Shown piece after piece: positions 53,027-62,057 of a stretch of DNA of 64,000 nt. A program made the position numbers and the translations under genes. The notes under the pieces were generated by a model, which was not told the origin of the DNA, did no database searches, and worked only from the letters and a program-made list of their open reading frames with translations. Source of the DNA: Anthracocystis setariae (Eukaryota; Basidiomycota; Ustilaginomycetes; Ustilaginales; Ustilaginaceae); contig CAKMXJ010000006.1 of assembly GCA_928724745.1 (NCBI GenBank), positions 310,001-374,000 of the forward strand, given 5' to 3'. Position 1 is the stretch's first letter, and each line of letters opens with the position of its first letter.

Positions 53027-53169
53027 TGTCGCGATATTCGCTATTTTGCCTCGTTAGAATTCTCTTGCGCGAGTGGACAAGCTTACCTTGTCCACTCCGC
53101 CTCGCTCTCTCTTGGAATGGAACCACCATCTGCTCATTATCTCATCTCGTCTGTGCCACCGGCATGACA
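53027..53169 (+). repeat. 5' LTR of the gypsy element
   Basis: 143 bp, TGT...ACA ends; identical to the 3' LTR except position 53066 (T here, C at 60803). Confidence 0.95.
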
Positions 53170-53187
53170 TGGTGACAAGAGTGGTAC
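53170..53187 (+). promoter_or_regulatory. primer-binding site of the gypsy element
   Basis: TGGTGACAAGAGTGG begins immediately after the 5' LTR. The leading TGG fits pairing with a tRNA 3' CCA end. The tRNA species is not identified. Confidence 0.6.
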
Positions 53188-54631
53188 GCCCATCTTTGCT
53201 TCATCCTCACCTTCCGGATCGTCTTGGGATCCATCCGCACAACGTTCCGTCTGCTCAAGTCGCCGCGGACGCCCTCTCATCGTTCTGCACCGCCTTTTCA
53301 CTTCACGCACAACCAGCACCTTTGTCTCTTCGAGTGCCTTGTTCTCGACACCTCGCACCGTTCTCTAGACACACTTCGACCTCATTCGACCGTCTTGACT
53401 TAGCAGGACACATCTCGTCGTTGCTCGCCATCCGTTGCTTCGCCTGGACCGCCAACCCCGACGCGAGTGAGGTGTTACCCCATACGACGCATTCAGCCAC
53501 GCCAGCAAACACGCCGATCTCACCCGCACGACGGGCGCCACATTCCTCGTCCGTGCGCCTTTTCAACCCGGGGGCAGGCCTAGTTCGACTCGCCTCGTAC
53601 AGGACGACATTCCTCGATTTCCCTTCCTTCTCCCGCAAGTGCGGTGTTTACACCAGACGCCGCATTCAGCCGTGCCAGCGAACACGCCGATCTCACCCGC
53701 ACGACGAGCGCCACACTCCTCGTCCGTGCGTCTCTCAAACGGGGGCAGGCCCGGCTCGACTCGCCTCTTAAAAGACGACATTCCTCGGTTCCCTTTTCGT
53801 TCCCTCTTCTCTTCCCCCGTTGACCTCGTCCTCCCCTCCTCCAACCTCGTCCTCGCGCATTCAGCGCATTCAACCTCTCGACTTCTCCCCTTCTCTGCCC
53901 CCAAGACTTTCCTCGGTTCACCTTGGCCGCTCCTCGTCCTCTCCTCTCGCTCTCGGTCGCTCTCGGCCATCACCGCCGCCCCGCCGCCTCGTCGTCCGCC
54001 GCAGGCCACCGCGCAGCTCGACATCGTCTTCTCGTCGCCGCCGCGCATTTCGCCGCCGCGACCTCTTCCCCTCAACGTCTTCACGATCCCTTCTCCTTCG
54101 GTTGGCCCCTAGTCATCTCCGCTGGCCCAACACCGGCTCCATACTCGCAGTTACTCGCTGACGAGGCTCTTCTGCGGCTACGGCTTGCCTGTCGCAGCGC
54201 CTGAATTGATCCCGGGCGTTAAAAACACTCACTGATCAGGTGCACGTCCTGACAGTGAGACGGCAACCCTTTTCCGACAAGGGCCCCCGTATCCCAGGAG
54301 AGTTGGCCGCTCTCTGGTGTTTCGTTCACACGGGCAGCACGGCCTAGGGTTAGAGCCCCAAACTCCAACAACCCTCCACAGCTGAGGGCCCCCTCGCTGC
54401 ACAGAGTCAGTCGCTGTGCAGCTGTCCGTTTACCGAGGGCAACACGACTACACGACCCTTGGAACTGGGGTATCGTGTGCAAGCGCCCCTAGGCTTCGCA
54501 AGCCGGGAACGTCCACGTGTGGCGGTTGATCGTCGGCGAACGATCATCTTGAGCGTCGACCTGCCTTCACGACATTGATCCCTGTGTCCAGCAACCTCTT
54601 CTCTCTCTCGGTCTGTCCGGCTGGCCCGACG
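53188..54631 (+). other. gypsy leader with an imperfect ~173-bp tandem duplication
   Basis: No gene lies between the primer site and gag. A unit of about 173 bp occurs twice in tandem (about 53469-53641 and 53642-53812), sharing CGCATTCAGCC, AACACGCCGATCTCACCCGC and GACGACATTCCTCG with scattered substitutions. The rest is C/T-rich. It may contain packaging or translation-control elements. Confidence 0.7.
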
Positions 54632-56164
54632 ATGACCCCAACCACTCGCCGTGGCGGCGCCTCGCCTTCCGACCTCGCCCCTGCCGCTCCGCCCTACCAG
54701 GAGTCACACTCGCCGTCTCAGTCGGGATCCGACGAGGCTGCGAGGGCAGCTCAAACTGCCGGTGACTCGCAGTCGTCCGACTCGTCGACTCTGCTGGCTC
54801 AGATGCTTCTGGCCATGCAGCAGTCGTTCCAGCAGGCGATGCAGCAGCAGGCGGAGGCGAACAGAGTCGCTCTGCAACAGCAGGCAGACACGGCGCAGCA
54901 GCACACCATCATGCTGGCCCGTCTACTTCGCGAGAGCGGTCGCCACCACCCATCGTCACCTCGCCAGCCCGACAGACCTGTCGATCGACACGACGCGGAG
55001 GCTTCGGGACGACAGCAGCAACACCAACAGAACGACCATTGGACGCACGATGCTGCTGTCGACACGTCTGGTGGTGCTCGTCGGCCAACCGTCAAGCCTG
55101 ACGACATTGGTCTCTACGACGGCTCCCCAGACAACCTGGAGTTCTTCCGAGGCCGCGTTGGAGCCCTCGTGCAGAGCCGCTCGGAGCCAGCATGGGAACA
55201 GGCGATCATTGAAACCCTGCCCCTCTGCCTCCGTGGTACTGCCGCCCAGTGGTACCAGCTGATGTCGTCCGAGGCTCGCCAGAGTCTTAGCATCGGCTGG
55301 TCCGCCTGGGACGAGGCGCTCTGCGTCGCCTTCCGTCAAGACGACAGCGAGGCTCGAGCCCTTGCCGACGCTCGTCGATGGGTGTGGCAGAGCGAGACTG
55401 TCCAGCAGTACTTCTACAGCAAGCTGGCCCTTCTTCGCTCGGCCTACCCGGACCGCAGGCAAGCCGACCTCGCGAAGGAAATCCGTCTGGGCCTTCCGGA
55501 CAGCTTCAAGCTCCTGATCAGGTCCCATCTGGGCCTGATCACCAACGTGCACGACATGTTGGTCGAGCTGAAGGCGTTCGAAGCGTCCTGGAGAGCGTCA
55601 CACCGCTGTCCGCTCAAGGTTCCGCCGTCGTTGTCATCAACATTCGTGTCCCCAGCCGTCGTCGTCACTCAAACCGACGCCGCTGAGGTCCAGCAGCCAA
55701 CATCCGCTGTCGCGCCTGCTCGACCTCAGCCATCCAGACAGTCCCCCGCTCCAAGGACGTCTGGCGTCTCGCTGTTTGACACGTACCGGCCCGAGAACGT
55801 GTCGTTTGTGTCGCGCGATGGTCGCCAAGTGAGGGCATACAAACTGCCTCACACCGGGCAGACCATCTACCTCGGCCGCCCTTGTCGACAGTGCCATCAA
55901 CAGCACTTCGATTTCGAGCATGACCACGTGTCCACACGGGTCAAGGCCGAGGCGCACTACATGCAGCACCTCGCTCAGACGGAACTCGAACTCGTCCGAG
56001 CGTACGGCTACCCCATCTTCAATGAAGAGCCCATCGCCATCGACGACGACGAGAGTCCTAGTCCCGACCTCTCCTTTGGGTCGTCGAGCGAGTCGACACT
56101 CGATCGTTCTCGCGACACATTCCCCTCGACGGGGGAAGACCAGACCGCGAGGTCTTTAAACTAG
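54632..56164 (+). CDS. gypsy Gag protein
   Basis: A 510-residue structural protein from the ATG at 54632 (MTPTTRRGG). A Gln-rich helical stretch (LLAMQQSFQQAMQQQAEANRVALQQQ written in part: QQSFQQAMQQQ) suggests a coiled coil. The capsid-like core follows: IGLYDGSPDNLEFFRGRV, PLCLRGTAAQWYQLM, RRWVWQSETVQQYFYSKLALL and LPDSFKLLIRSHLG, which is the retrotransposon Gag fold pattern. Near the C-terminus a Cys/His cluster (PCRQCHQQHFDFEHDH) stands where a CCHC zinc knuckle would be expected but does not match the CX2CX4HX4C spacing. The tail is Ser/Asp-rich. The stop TAG at 56162 directly follows a TTTAAAC heptamer, so part of the ribosomes should shift to pol. Confidence 0.9.
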   Translation: MTPTTRRGGASPSDLAPAAPPYQESHSPSQSGSDEAARAAQTAGDSQSSDSSTLLAQMLLAMQQSFQQAMQQQAEANRVALQQQADTAQQHTIMLARLLRESGRHHPSSPRQPDRPVDRHDAEASGRQQQHQQNDHWTHDAAVDTSGGARRPTVKPDDIGLYDGSPDNLEFFRGRVGALVQSRSEPAWEQAIIETLPLCLRGTAAQWYQLMSSEARQSLSIGWSAWDEALCVAFRQDDSEARALADARRWVWQSETVQQYFYSKLALLRSAYPDRRQADLAKEIRLGLPDSFKLLIRSHLGLITNVHDMLVELKAFEASWRASHRCPLKVPPSLSSTFVSPAVVVTQTDAAEVQQPTSAVAPARPQPSRQSPAPRTSGVSLFDTYRPENVSFVSRDGRQVRAYKLPHTGQTIYLGRPCRQCHQQHFDFEHDHVSTRVKAEAHYMQHLAQTELELVRAYGYPIFNEEPIAIDDDESPSPDLSFGSSSESTLDRSRDTFPSTGEDQTARSLN

Positions 56165-56214
56165 ATGGTGACGACACGCCCCGTCACGAAGACAACAGTC
56201 GTCGTGACGCGTGT
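56155..56214 (+). promoter_or_regulatory. -1 programmed ribosomal frameshift signal between gag and pol
   Basis: The heptamer TTTAAAC (56155-56161) is in the canonical X-XXY-YYZ phase of gag, and the next codon is the gag stop TAG. Six bases later a 6-bp stem can form (GTGACG 56168-56173 with CGTCAC 56182-56187). Its loop can pair with 56209-56214 to give an H-type pseudoknot; a competing hairpin (56182-56189 with 56202-56209) also exists. The -1 frame is open without a stop from here into pol. Confidence 0.8.
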
Positions 56215-59200
56215 CGCCGTGGAACTGCCAGTTGCCGACAGGCTCATGCCCTTGTCGTCGACACATTCCACGAGCTGGGCGACGGCGACACTCACACCGC
56301 CGTCGCCAACAACCCACAATATCCCTCAGCTCCCATCGACCTCGCCCAGCCTCTTGGCCGTTTCTCCCACCTTGACGCCGCCACACTATCTCCCGTCGAT
56401 ATCAGCCCCTCGCACCCGTCCAGCGCTGACGCCGGCGCCAGCATGCTCTTGATCGACCCGGGTCTCATGACTCTGTCGATCGAGCGCAAGACTCGAAACA
56501 GCAACCCTAACGCTGTCGACGTCGAGCTGCCCTGCGCCAAAGCGACTGGATCGGGACGGGCATACGCCGGTCACCTCCCCACCGCCGCCTTCGTTAGCCT
56601 CGCCGGCTCGCAACCACGCCTGTCCCTCGTCGACACTGGATCCACTCTGTCCATTGTCGACGACACACTGGTTGACGAACTGTGTTTGAGACCGCTGAAC
56701 GGACCCGGCGTCGCCATCAACGGCATTGGCAACGACCGTTCGTCGGGGTTCGTCACGCTGTCTTTCAGCATCCAAGGACGACGTGACGACGACGACCCCA
56801 TCCGGCTCTGTTCTTCGACCGACTTCCACGTCGTCAAGAATTTTGCGCCTGGTATTTGCTTGGGCCTCGACGTCATCCACTCAACAGGGATGGTCATCGA
56901 CGTCCAAGCGGGACGAGCATGGGTCGACAACGTGTCGTTCCCAGTCTTCGACATCAGGGGTCGGGCTCTCACGCCCAAGATCATCAACCGCGCCGTCGCC
57001 ACCAAGTCGGCCACCACCATCCCAGCGCAGTCACACGTCTGGGTGGCGGTCGAACACCGCATCTCCGACTCGTTCTCCTATACGATCAGAGCAGCGGCTT
57101 GGTTGACGGACGACTCCCGGACACAGTTGACTCTCCCGTCGGCTGTGATCGACCAGCACTCCACACACGTGCTGGTCACCAATCTGGGGTCGCAACCGTA
57201 TCCTCTCCGCGAAGGTTTCCTCCTCGGAGAAGCAGTCCCTCTGGGACCCGATGATCTATCAACGTCGACTGGTAGCTTCTCCATGCAAGCACCAGCCGAC
57301 TCGACCCCTGTCGACATCGCCTCCGCCTTCCTCGCGCGCGACACACACGATCTGTCTGCCGAGCCCCTTGACTTCGCCGACGACGAGCTGGCTCGTCCTC
57401 GGTTGGACGACTCGTCGACAACACTTGTCGACGACGTCTTCAATGTCGGGCTCGACGCCACCGGCCAACCTCACTCGGCCGTGGTGTCTGTCCTGCGCCG
57501 CCACATCGACGCCTTCTCTCTGGACGGCAAACCTGGGCGAGTCTCAGGCACGGCGATGAAGATCCCCATCCGGGAGTCCGACACGCTCAAGCCTGAGGCC
57601 CCACGTCGCGTCAGCCCCAACAAGCGCCACGTGATAGAAGAGACGCTCGACCAACTCATCGACTGGGACGTCATCGAACCGTCGTCGTCGAGTGTCTCCT
57701 ACCCCGTGCTGCTTGTCCGACAAGGACAAAAGTGGCGGTTCTGTGTCGACTATCGAGGACTCAACACGTCGACCGTCCCCGACCGCTATCCTCTACCACG
57801 GATCGATGATGTCTTTGAAGCCCTCGCTGGCAACCGGTTCTTCTCAGGACTGGACGCCATCAGGGGCTACCACCAAATCGACATCGATCAGGAGGATAGG
57901 TGGAAGACAGCCTTCGTCTGCCACAAGGGCCTCTACCAATACAAGAGGATCCCTTTCGGTCTCAAGAACGCCCCGTCCTTCTTCCAGCGTTTCATGGACC
58001 AGCTCCTCGGGAACATGCGCTGGACGGAGGCACTGGTATACTTGGACGACGTCGTGGTCTTCTCGCCGACGCTGGACCGACATGTGGAGTCGCTCGACAA
58101 GCTTCTAGCCGCAGCAAAGCGTGTAGGTCTCAAATTCTCGCCGTCAAAGTGTCACTTCGCCATCTCTTCTTTGTCGCTGCTGGGTCGCCAGGTCTCCACC
58201 GACGGCATCTCGATCCTCCAAGATCGAGCTGCTGCCGTCCGTGAGCTGGCACCTCCAACGACCCTTCAGCAGCTGTACCACGTCCTTGGCCTCTTCAACT
58301 ACTATCGCGACTTCATTCCGGGCTACGCCTCCATGGCTGCTCCATTGACTTCGCTGTTGAAGGGCCATCGGTACAAGAAGTTCGGCGAGAAGTGGCACTT
58401 GGTCGACAAGGACGACTTACGCACATCCGCGAGCCAAGTCAAGCTTGCATGGGACGATTCCCACGCCACCGCCCTCGAGTCGCTCAAGTCGTCGTTGTCC
58501 TCCCCTCCGACCCTTGCTTTCCCCGACTATTCTCGCCCCTTCTACCTCTACGTCGATGCGTCGGGTCAGGCCTTCGCCGCCGCTCTGCATCAGAGGTTAC
58601 CACGTCCCGTCGGCGCAGCAGCTTGTCGCGTCACCTCGGGTACATCAACCGCCCTTGACCGACAGCGCGCCGACCCGACGCTGAAGCCTATCATCTTGGC
58701 TTTGGAGGGGGGCGAAGGGAAGCTCGGATACGAGATTCAGGACGACACACTTGTGCACATTGGTCCGAAGCGCACACTGCGGCAGTTCTGCGTGCCGGTG
58801 GAGGAGATGAAAGAACTGTTCGTCAAGCATCACGACGACGGCCACTTCGCCTTCCACAAGACATTCCTCCGTCTTGCGGAATATCACCACCCACGCCTGG
58901 CCAAACACCTCCAGGCCTACATCGACAACTGCCCGACCTGCCTTCGAACCAAGCTCGACAGACGCACCGGCGAGTACAGCATCGAACGCACCATGGCGGC
59001 ATCCTACCCCTTCCACACCATCTCGATCGACGTGGTGCTGGGTCTGCCGGTATGCCACGGGTTCGATGCCATCCTCGTCGTCGTCGACTTGTTCTCGCGC
59101 ATGCTGGTGACGCAAGCCTGCACCTCCCACGCCACCGCCGCCAACCTCTATGACATGCTGACCTCCATGGTCCTACAACGAGGTTGGAAACCAGAAGTAA

Positions 59201-60492
59201 TCGTGTCAGACTCAGACGCGCGCTTCATTGGTCAGGTCGGACAGAGGTTTGCCACCACCATCGGAGCGACGCTTCGGCCGTCCGCTCCATACCACCAGCA
59301 GGCGAATCCGGTGGAACGACACATCCAGACGCTGCAACGAGTCTTGCGCGCGCTGGCCATCGACCACCCCGAGGACTGGACGACATACCTGCCTGCGGCA
59401 GAACTTGCGGTCAACACCACGCCATCCGTCGTCACCAACAAACGCCCCTTCGACCTGGTCTACATCGCCGGGCCGGAGCGACCTGTCCTTCCCTCAGTAT
59501 CGACTCAGTCACACACGGACAGGTTGGCGATCGCCAAGGCGCGAGTCGAGACGGCATGGCAGCGAGTTCTCAACAGCGCGGCAACCGATGAGAAGACATA
59601 CAACCGTCGCCATCGCCCGCTGCCCAAGGTCCAGGTCGGAGACAAAGTCTTCGTGCGTCTGAAGGATCGACCACTCCTCGCGTCGTCACGCTTCCCGAAG
59701 CTGGACCCAGCCAAGGCCGGTCCCTTCGCCATCGCCGAGGTCCTCTCCAACCACCGCGTCCGCCTCGATCTTCCGGCCGACATCAACGTCGACCCGCTCT
59801 TCGACGTGTCTCAGCTTGACATGGCCCCGTCATCACCAGACCCCTTTGGTCGACAACTGGAGGCCACACCAGTCGTAGCAACACGTTCCTCAACAGCAGA
59901 GCCGGAGTACGAAGTCGAGCGGATCGTCGAGGAGCGCATTCGCCACGGTCACCTCCAGTACCGCGTGAAGTGGAAGGACGACCCTCGCACGACTTGGGAG
60001 TTTGCGGACGATCTGGCCAAGGGACATTGCGATGAGGTCATCAACCACTGGCGGCTCAGGGACGTGTCGACACCACCACCACCAGAGTGCCACACTCGGG
60101 TCGTTGACTCAACCGGTCCTGCCGAGGACGACAACTTGGTCGAACGCCCGATTGCTTTCATCTCGACTACCACCTCTGCAACGGAGTCGAAGATGCCGGC
60201 AATCGAGCTCGAGATATCATGTCTGGCCTGGGCCCTCCATCGCCTCCAGCATTATCTCGATGGCGCCGAGAAGATCGTCGTGATCACCGATCACGCTCCC
60301 CTGCCGTCGGTCCTCAGGTCGCCCTCACACAGCCAGCGTCAGTACACGCCGAGGATAGAGCGACTGCGCGCGTACTTGATGCCTCTCTTGGGCAATCTCG
60401 AATTCAGGTACAAGCAGGGAAAGCTGCACGCCAACGTCGACGCACTGTCACGATTGAAGCGTGTCGAAGGAACGGAGCAGCAGTCGTGTTGA
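56164..60492 (+). CDS. gypsy Pol (protease, RT, integrase, chromodomain) with displaced RNase H
   Basis: The frame is read by -1 shift from gag; the first internal ATG is 56443, used here as residue 1. Order: aspartic protease LVDTGSTLS (D64); RT with DRYPLPRIDD, FSGLDAIRGYHQI and YLDDVVVF (near 532); then the first RNase H strand FYLYVDASGQA (D705). The frame then passes straight to the integrase: zinc-binding HHDDGHFAFH...NCPTC, core ISIDVVLGLP, VSDSDARF and NPVERHIQTL. A chromodomain follows, EYEVERIVEERIRHGHLQYR...TTWEF (about 1155-1205). Only after it comes the rest of RNase H: RPIAFIST, ELEISCLAWAL (E1257), VITDHAPL (D1283), KLHANVDALSRL (D1333). There are no stops or frameshifts. Integrase and chromodomain probably direct insertion into heterochromatin. 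Confidence 0.92.
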   Translation, partial: DGDDTPRHEDNSRRDACRRGTASCRQAHALVVDTFHELGDGDTHTAVANNPQYPSAPIDLAQPLGRFSHLDAATLSPVDISPSHPSSADAGASMLLIDPGLMTLSIERKTRNSNPNAVDVELPCAKATGSGRAYAGHLPTAAFVSLAGSQPRLSLVDTGSTLSIVDDTLVDELCLRPLNGPGVAINGIGNDRSSGFVTLSFSIQGRRDDDDPIRLCSSTDFHVVKNFAPGICLGLDVIHSTGMVIDVQAGRAWVDNVSFPVFDIRGRALTPKIINRAVATKSATTIPAQSHVWVAVEHRISDSFSYTIRAAAWLTDDSRTQLTLPSAVIDQHSTHVLVTNLGSQPYPLREGFLLGEAVPLGPDDLSTSTGSFSMQAPADSTPVDIASAFLARDTHDLSAEPLDFADDELARPRLDDSSTTLVDDVFNVGLDATGQPHSAVVSVLRRHIDAFSLDGKPGRVSGTAMKIPIRESDTLKPEAPRRVSPNKRHVIEETLDQLIDWDVIEPSSSSVSYPVLLVRQGQKWRFCVDYRGLNTSTVPDRYPLPRIDDVFEALAGNRFFSGLDAIRGYHQIDIDQEDRWKTAFVCHKGLYQYKRIPFGLKNAPSFFQRFMDQLLGNMRWTEALVYLDDVVVFSPTLDRHVESLDKLLAAAKRVGLKFSPSKCHFAISSLSLLGRQVSTDGISILQDRAAAVRELAPPTTLQQLYHVLGLFNYYRDFIPGYASMAAPLTSLLKGHRYKKFGEKWHLVDKDDLRTSASQVKLAWDDSHATALESLKSSLSSPPTLAFPDYSRPFYLYVDASGQAFAAALHQRLPRPVGAAACRVTSGTSTALDRQRADPTLKPIILALEGGEGKLGYEIQDDTLVHIGPKRTLRQFCVPVEEMKELFVKHHDDGHFAFHKTFLRLAEYHHPRLAKHLQAYIDNCPTCLRTKLDRRTGEYSIERTMAASYPFHTISIDVVLGLPVCHGFDAILVVVDLFSRMLVTQACTSHATAANLYDMLTSMVLQRGWKPEVIVSDSDARFIGQVGQRFATTIGATLRPSAPYHQQANPVERHIQTLQRVLRALAIDHPEDWTTYLPAAELAVNTTPSVVTNKRPFDLVYIAGPERPVLPSVSTQSHTDRLAIAKARVETAWQRVLNSAATDEKTYNRRHRPLPKVQVGDKVFVRLKDRPLLASSRFPKLDPAKAGPFAIAEVLSNHRVRLDLPADINVDPLFDVSQLDMAPSSPDPFGRQLEATPVVATRSSTAEPEYEVERIVEERIRHGHLQYRVKWKDDPRTTWEFADDLAKGHCDEVINHWRLRDVSTPPPPECHTRVVDSTGPAEDDNLVERPIAFISTTTSATESKMPAIELEISCLAWALHRLQHYLDGAEKIVVITDHAPLPSVLRSPSHSQRQYTPRIERLRAYLMPLLGNLEFRYKQGKLHANVDALSRLKRVEGTEQQSC

Positions 60493-60751
60493 TCCGACAC
60501 ATCCCTCTCGCTGCACAGCCTTCGACACTCTGGTCACAATCCGTCCGCGTCGGTGCTCCTCTGTCGCTCTCCCCTCACCACGGCCTGTGTCCTTGCGCTT
60601 CACAATCTTTGGTCTCTCGCCACCCTCGCATTCGCATCACATGGAATCCCCCGTCTCGCCGTCACCTTCCTGGTACCGTCCTGTTCCACTGTCCCTCATA
60701 GATGTCTCGTCGCTGTCCTGTTCTCACATCCGGCCATCCTCGGCTCTCTCC
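60493..60751 (+). other. gypsy 3' untranslated region
   Basis: About 260 bp of C/T-rich sequence between the pol stop and the polypurine tract. No ORF of interest. Confidence 0.6.
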
Positions 60752-60763
60752 GGAGGGGGGGGA
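60752..60763 (+). other. polypurine tract of the gypsy element
   Basis: GGAGGGGGGGGA directly before the 3' LTR; the normal plus-strand primer position. Confidence 0.85.
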
Positions 60764-60906
60764 TGTCGCGATATTCGCTATTTTGCCTCGTTAGAATTCT
60801 CTCGCGCGAGTGGACAAGCTTACCTTGTCCACTCCGCCTCGCTCTCTCTTGGAATGGAACCACCATCTGCTCATTATCTCATCTCGTCTGTGCCACCGGC
60901 ATGACA
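60764..60906 (+). repeat. 3' LTR of the gypsy element
   Basis: 143 bp; followed directly by the TGAAC duplication and then the resumed copia sequence. Confidence 0.95.
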
Positions 60907-60911
60907 TGAAC

Positions 60912-61100
60912 GAGGCCAAGGAGATCTGTATCGACGCAATCGTTGCTTCAAGAACTGGAAAGCCGACGCCGAAGAAATGGGACCCATCCTATTTCATCAA
61001 ACTTATTGGTCAAGCCAAAGAACTCGTCGACAAACGTGAAGCGCCCGGCCCGCGAAGTAGGTTCGCTCAAGCGTCTGGTTCCAATGTCTCGGGTCATTAA
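60912..61100 (+). pseudogene. 3' part of the copia-borne second ORF, beyond the gypsy insertion
   Basis: 62 codons plus stop, in phase with 52820-53026 once the gypsy element and one TGAAC copy are ignored. Together they would give a 131-residue protein. The visible part (from EAKEICIDAIVASRTGKP, with a later YFIKLIGQAKELVDKRE) is lysine-rich and helical, with no known domain. Confidence 0.55.
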
Positions 61101-61168
61101 GACCCGCCGTGAAATACGACCCTCCTGTCGTGTAATGATTGATTGTGCCTGAAGTGTGTGAAGTGTTC

Positions 61169-61180
61169 AACGCGGGGGAC
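61169..61180 (+). other. probable polypurine tract of the copia element
   Basis: GCGGGGGAC-type purine-rich sequence immediately before the 3' LTR, in the expected position for plus-strand priming. It is not a pure purine run. Confidence 0.55.
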
Positions 61181-61979
61181 TGTTGGAACTCCAAGTTCTA
61201 CATGCCGTTTCACACTTAGGACATTTCACCCTTCGGCCATAAACCCGACGTCGGGATTTGCAATCCGCATGCGGGACTTGGTACCCCGACCGGATCCAAC
61301 TGACCACGACGCGACTTGTTGCAAACCAAGAAATTCCCACACACACGTCCAAGACATACGGTCCAAGACAAGAGGTTCGAAACATCGTCTAAGAACCCGA
61401 GGTCAGGTTTTGATAATTCCGGATGCGTCCTCAAGTAGAAAACACGGATTCCCCCAATACGACCAGGAGGCGGACCCCACAGCGAAAGATCGATACCAAC
61501 GACCAAGTAAGAGGATTACGCTATAGGCATCGTAGCATTCGCCAAGGAACGCTCAGCGCGAACATAAGGAAGCACCATAGCGGGCTCGACATGTATATAA
61601 GCACCTCCTCGTCATGATTTGTTAGTGTCCTTGGAAAATATCGAATCTTTCCCCCATTTACTCTTACCATACCTTCTCTCCGACAACTCGTCGAGTAGTC
61701 ATCAAAGTACTTATAGTATTTATCGTTCAAGCTTCCTACCTCTGCGAAGACGACGTGAGCGTACGAAACCCGACGTGGATCTTTGGAATAACAACAAAGA
61801 TAACGTTCGGACATCCTAAGACTTCCGGGATTCTAACAAACCCGCAGTTTGTCAGAACCCGACGTCGGGATTGATCACCCGACGCCTACTTCCGTAAGTC
61901 ACGCTCAAAAGCCATAATTAACTACTTATTCTTGGCTTTGCCGTAAGGCCGTTATTCCTCATCTGCCATTACTTTCACA
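61181..61979 (+). repeat. 3' LTR of the copia element
   Basis: 799 bp, 99.7% identical by eye to the 5' LTR. It includes the same TATA box at 61594-61600 and the same palindrome copies. Confidence 0.95.
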
Positions 61980-62057
61980 TGAACATGCTGCTTTCAACTT
62001 CAATTGAGATGGTGGTAGTGTTGCTGCTAAGTACAACTGATCGTGAGGAGCTAAGGA

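Larger units (their letters stand above)
53027..60906 (+). mobile_element. Ty3/gypsy chromodomain LTR retrotransposon (7,880 bp)
   Basis: The innermost element of the nest. It has 143-bp LTRs (TGTCGCGATATT...CATGACA) with one difference (53066/60803), TGAAC duplications, a TGG-starting primer site, a 1.4-kb leader, gag, a -1-shifted pol with protease, RT, integrase and chromodomain, and a G-rich purine tract before the 3' LTR. Both ORFs are uninterrupted. RNase H is rearranged. Because it sits inside the copia element it must be the younger insertion. Confidence 0.95.
47981..61979 (+). mobile_element. Ty1/copia LTR retrotransposon, interrupted by a gypsy element
   Basis: Two 799-bp LTRs beginning TGTTGGAACT and ending TTTCACA, differing at two positions (48034/61234 and 48565/61765). 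A TGAAC duplication flanks the element. Domain order is Gag-protease-integrase-RT-RNase H. Excluding the nested gypsy element and one copy of its duplication, the length is about 6.1 kb. The near-identical LTRs imply recent insertion. It is probably defective now: RNase H is incomplete and the 3' region is split by the gypsy element. Confidence 0.95.
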
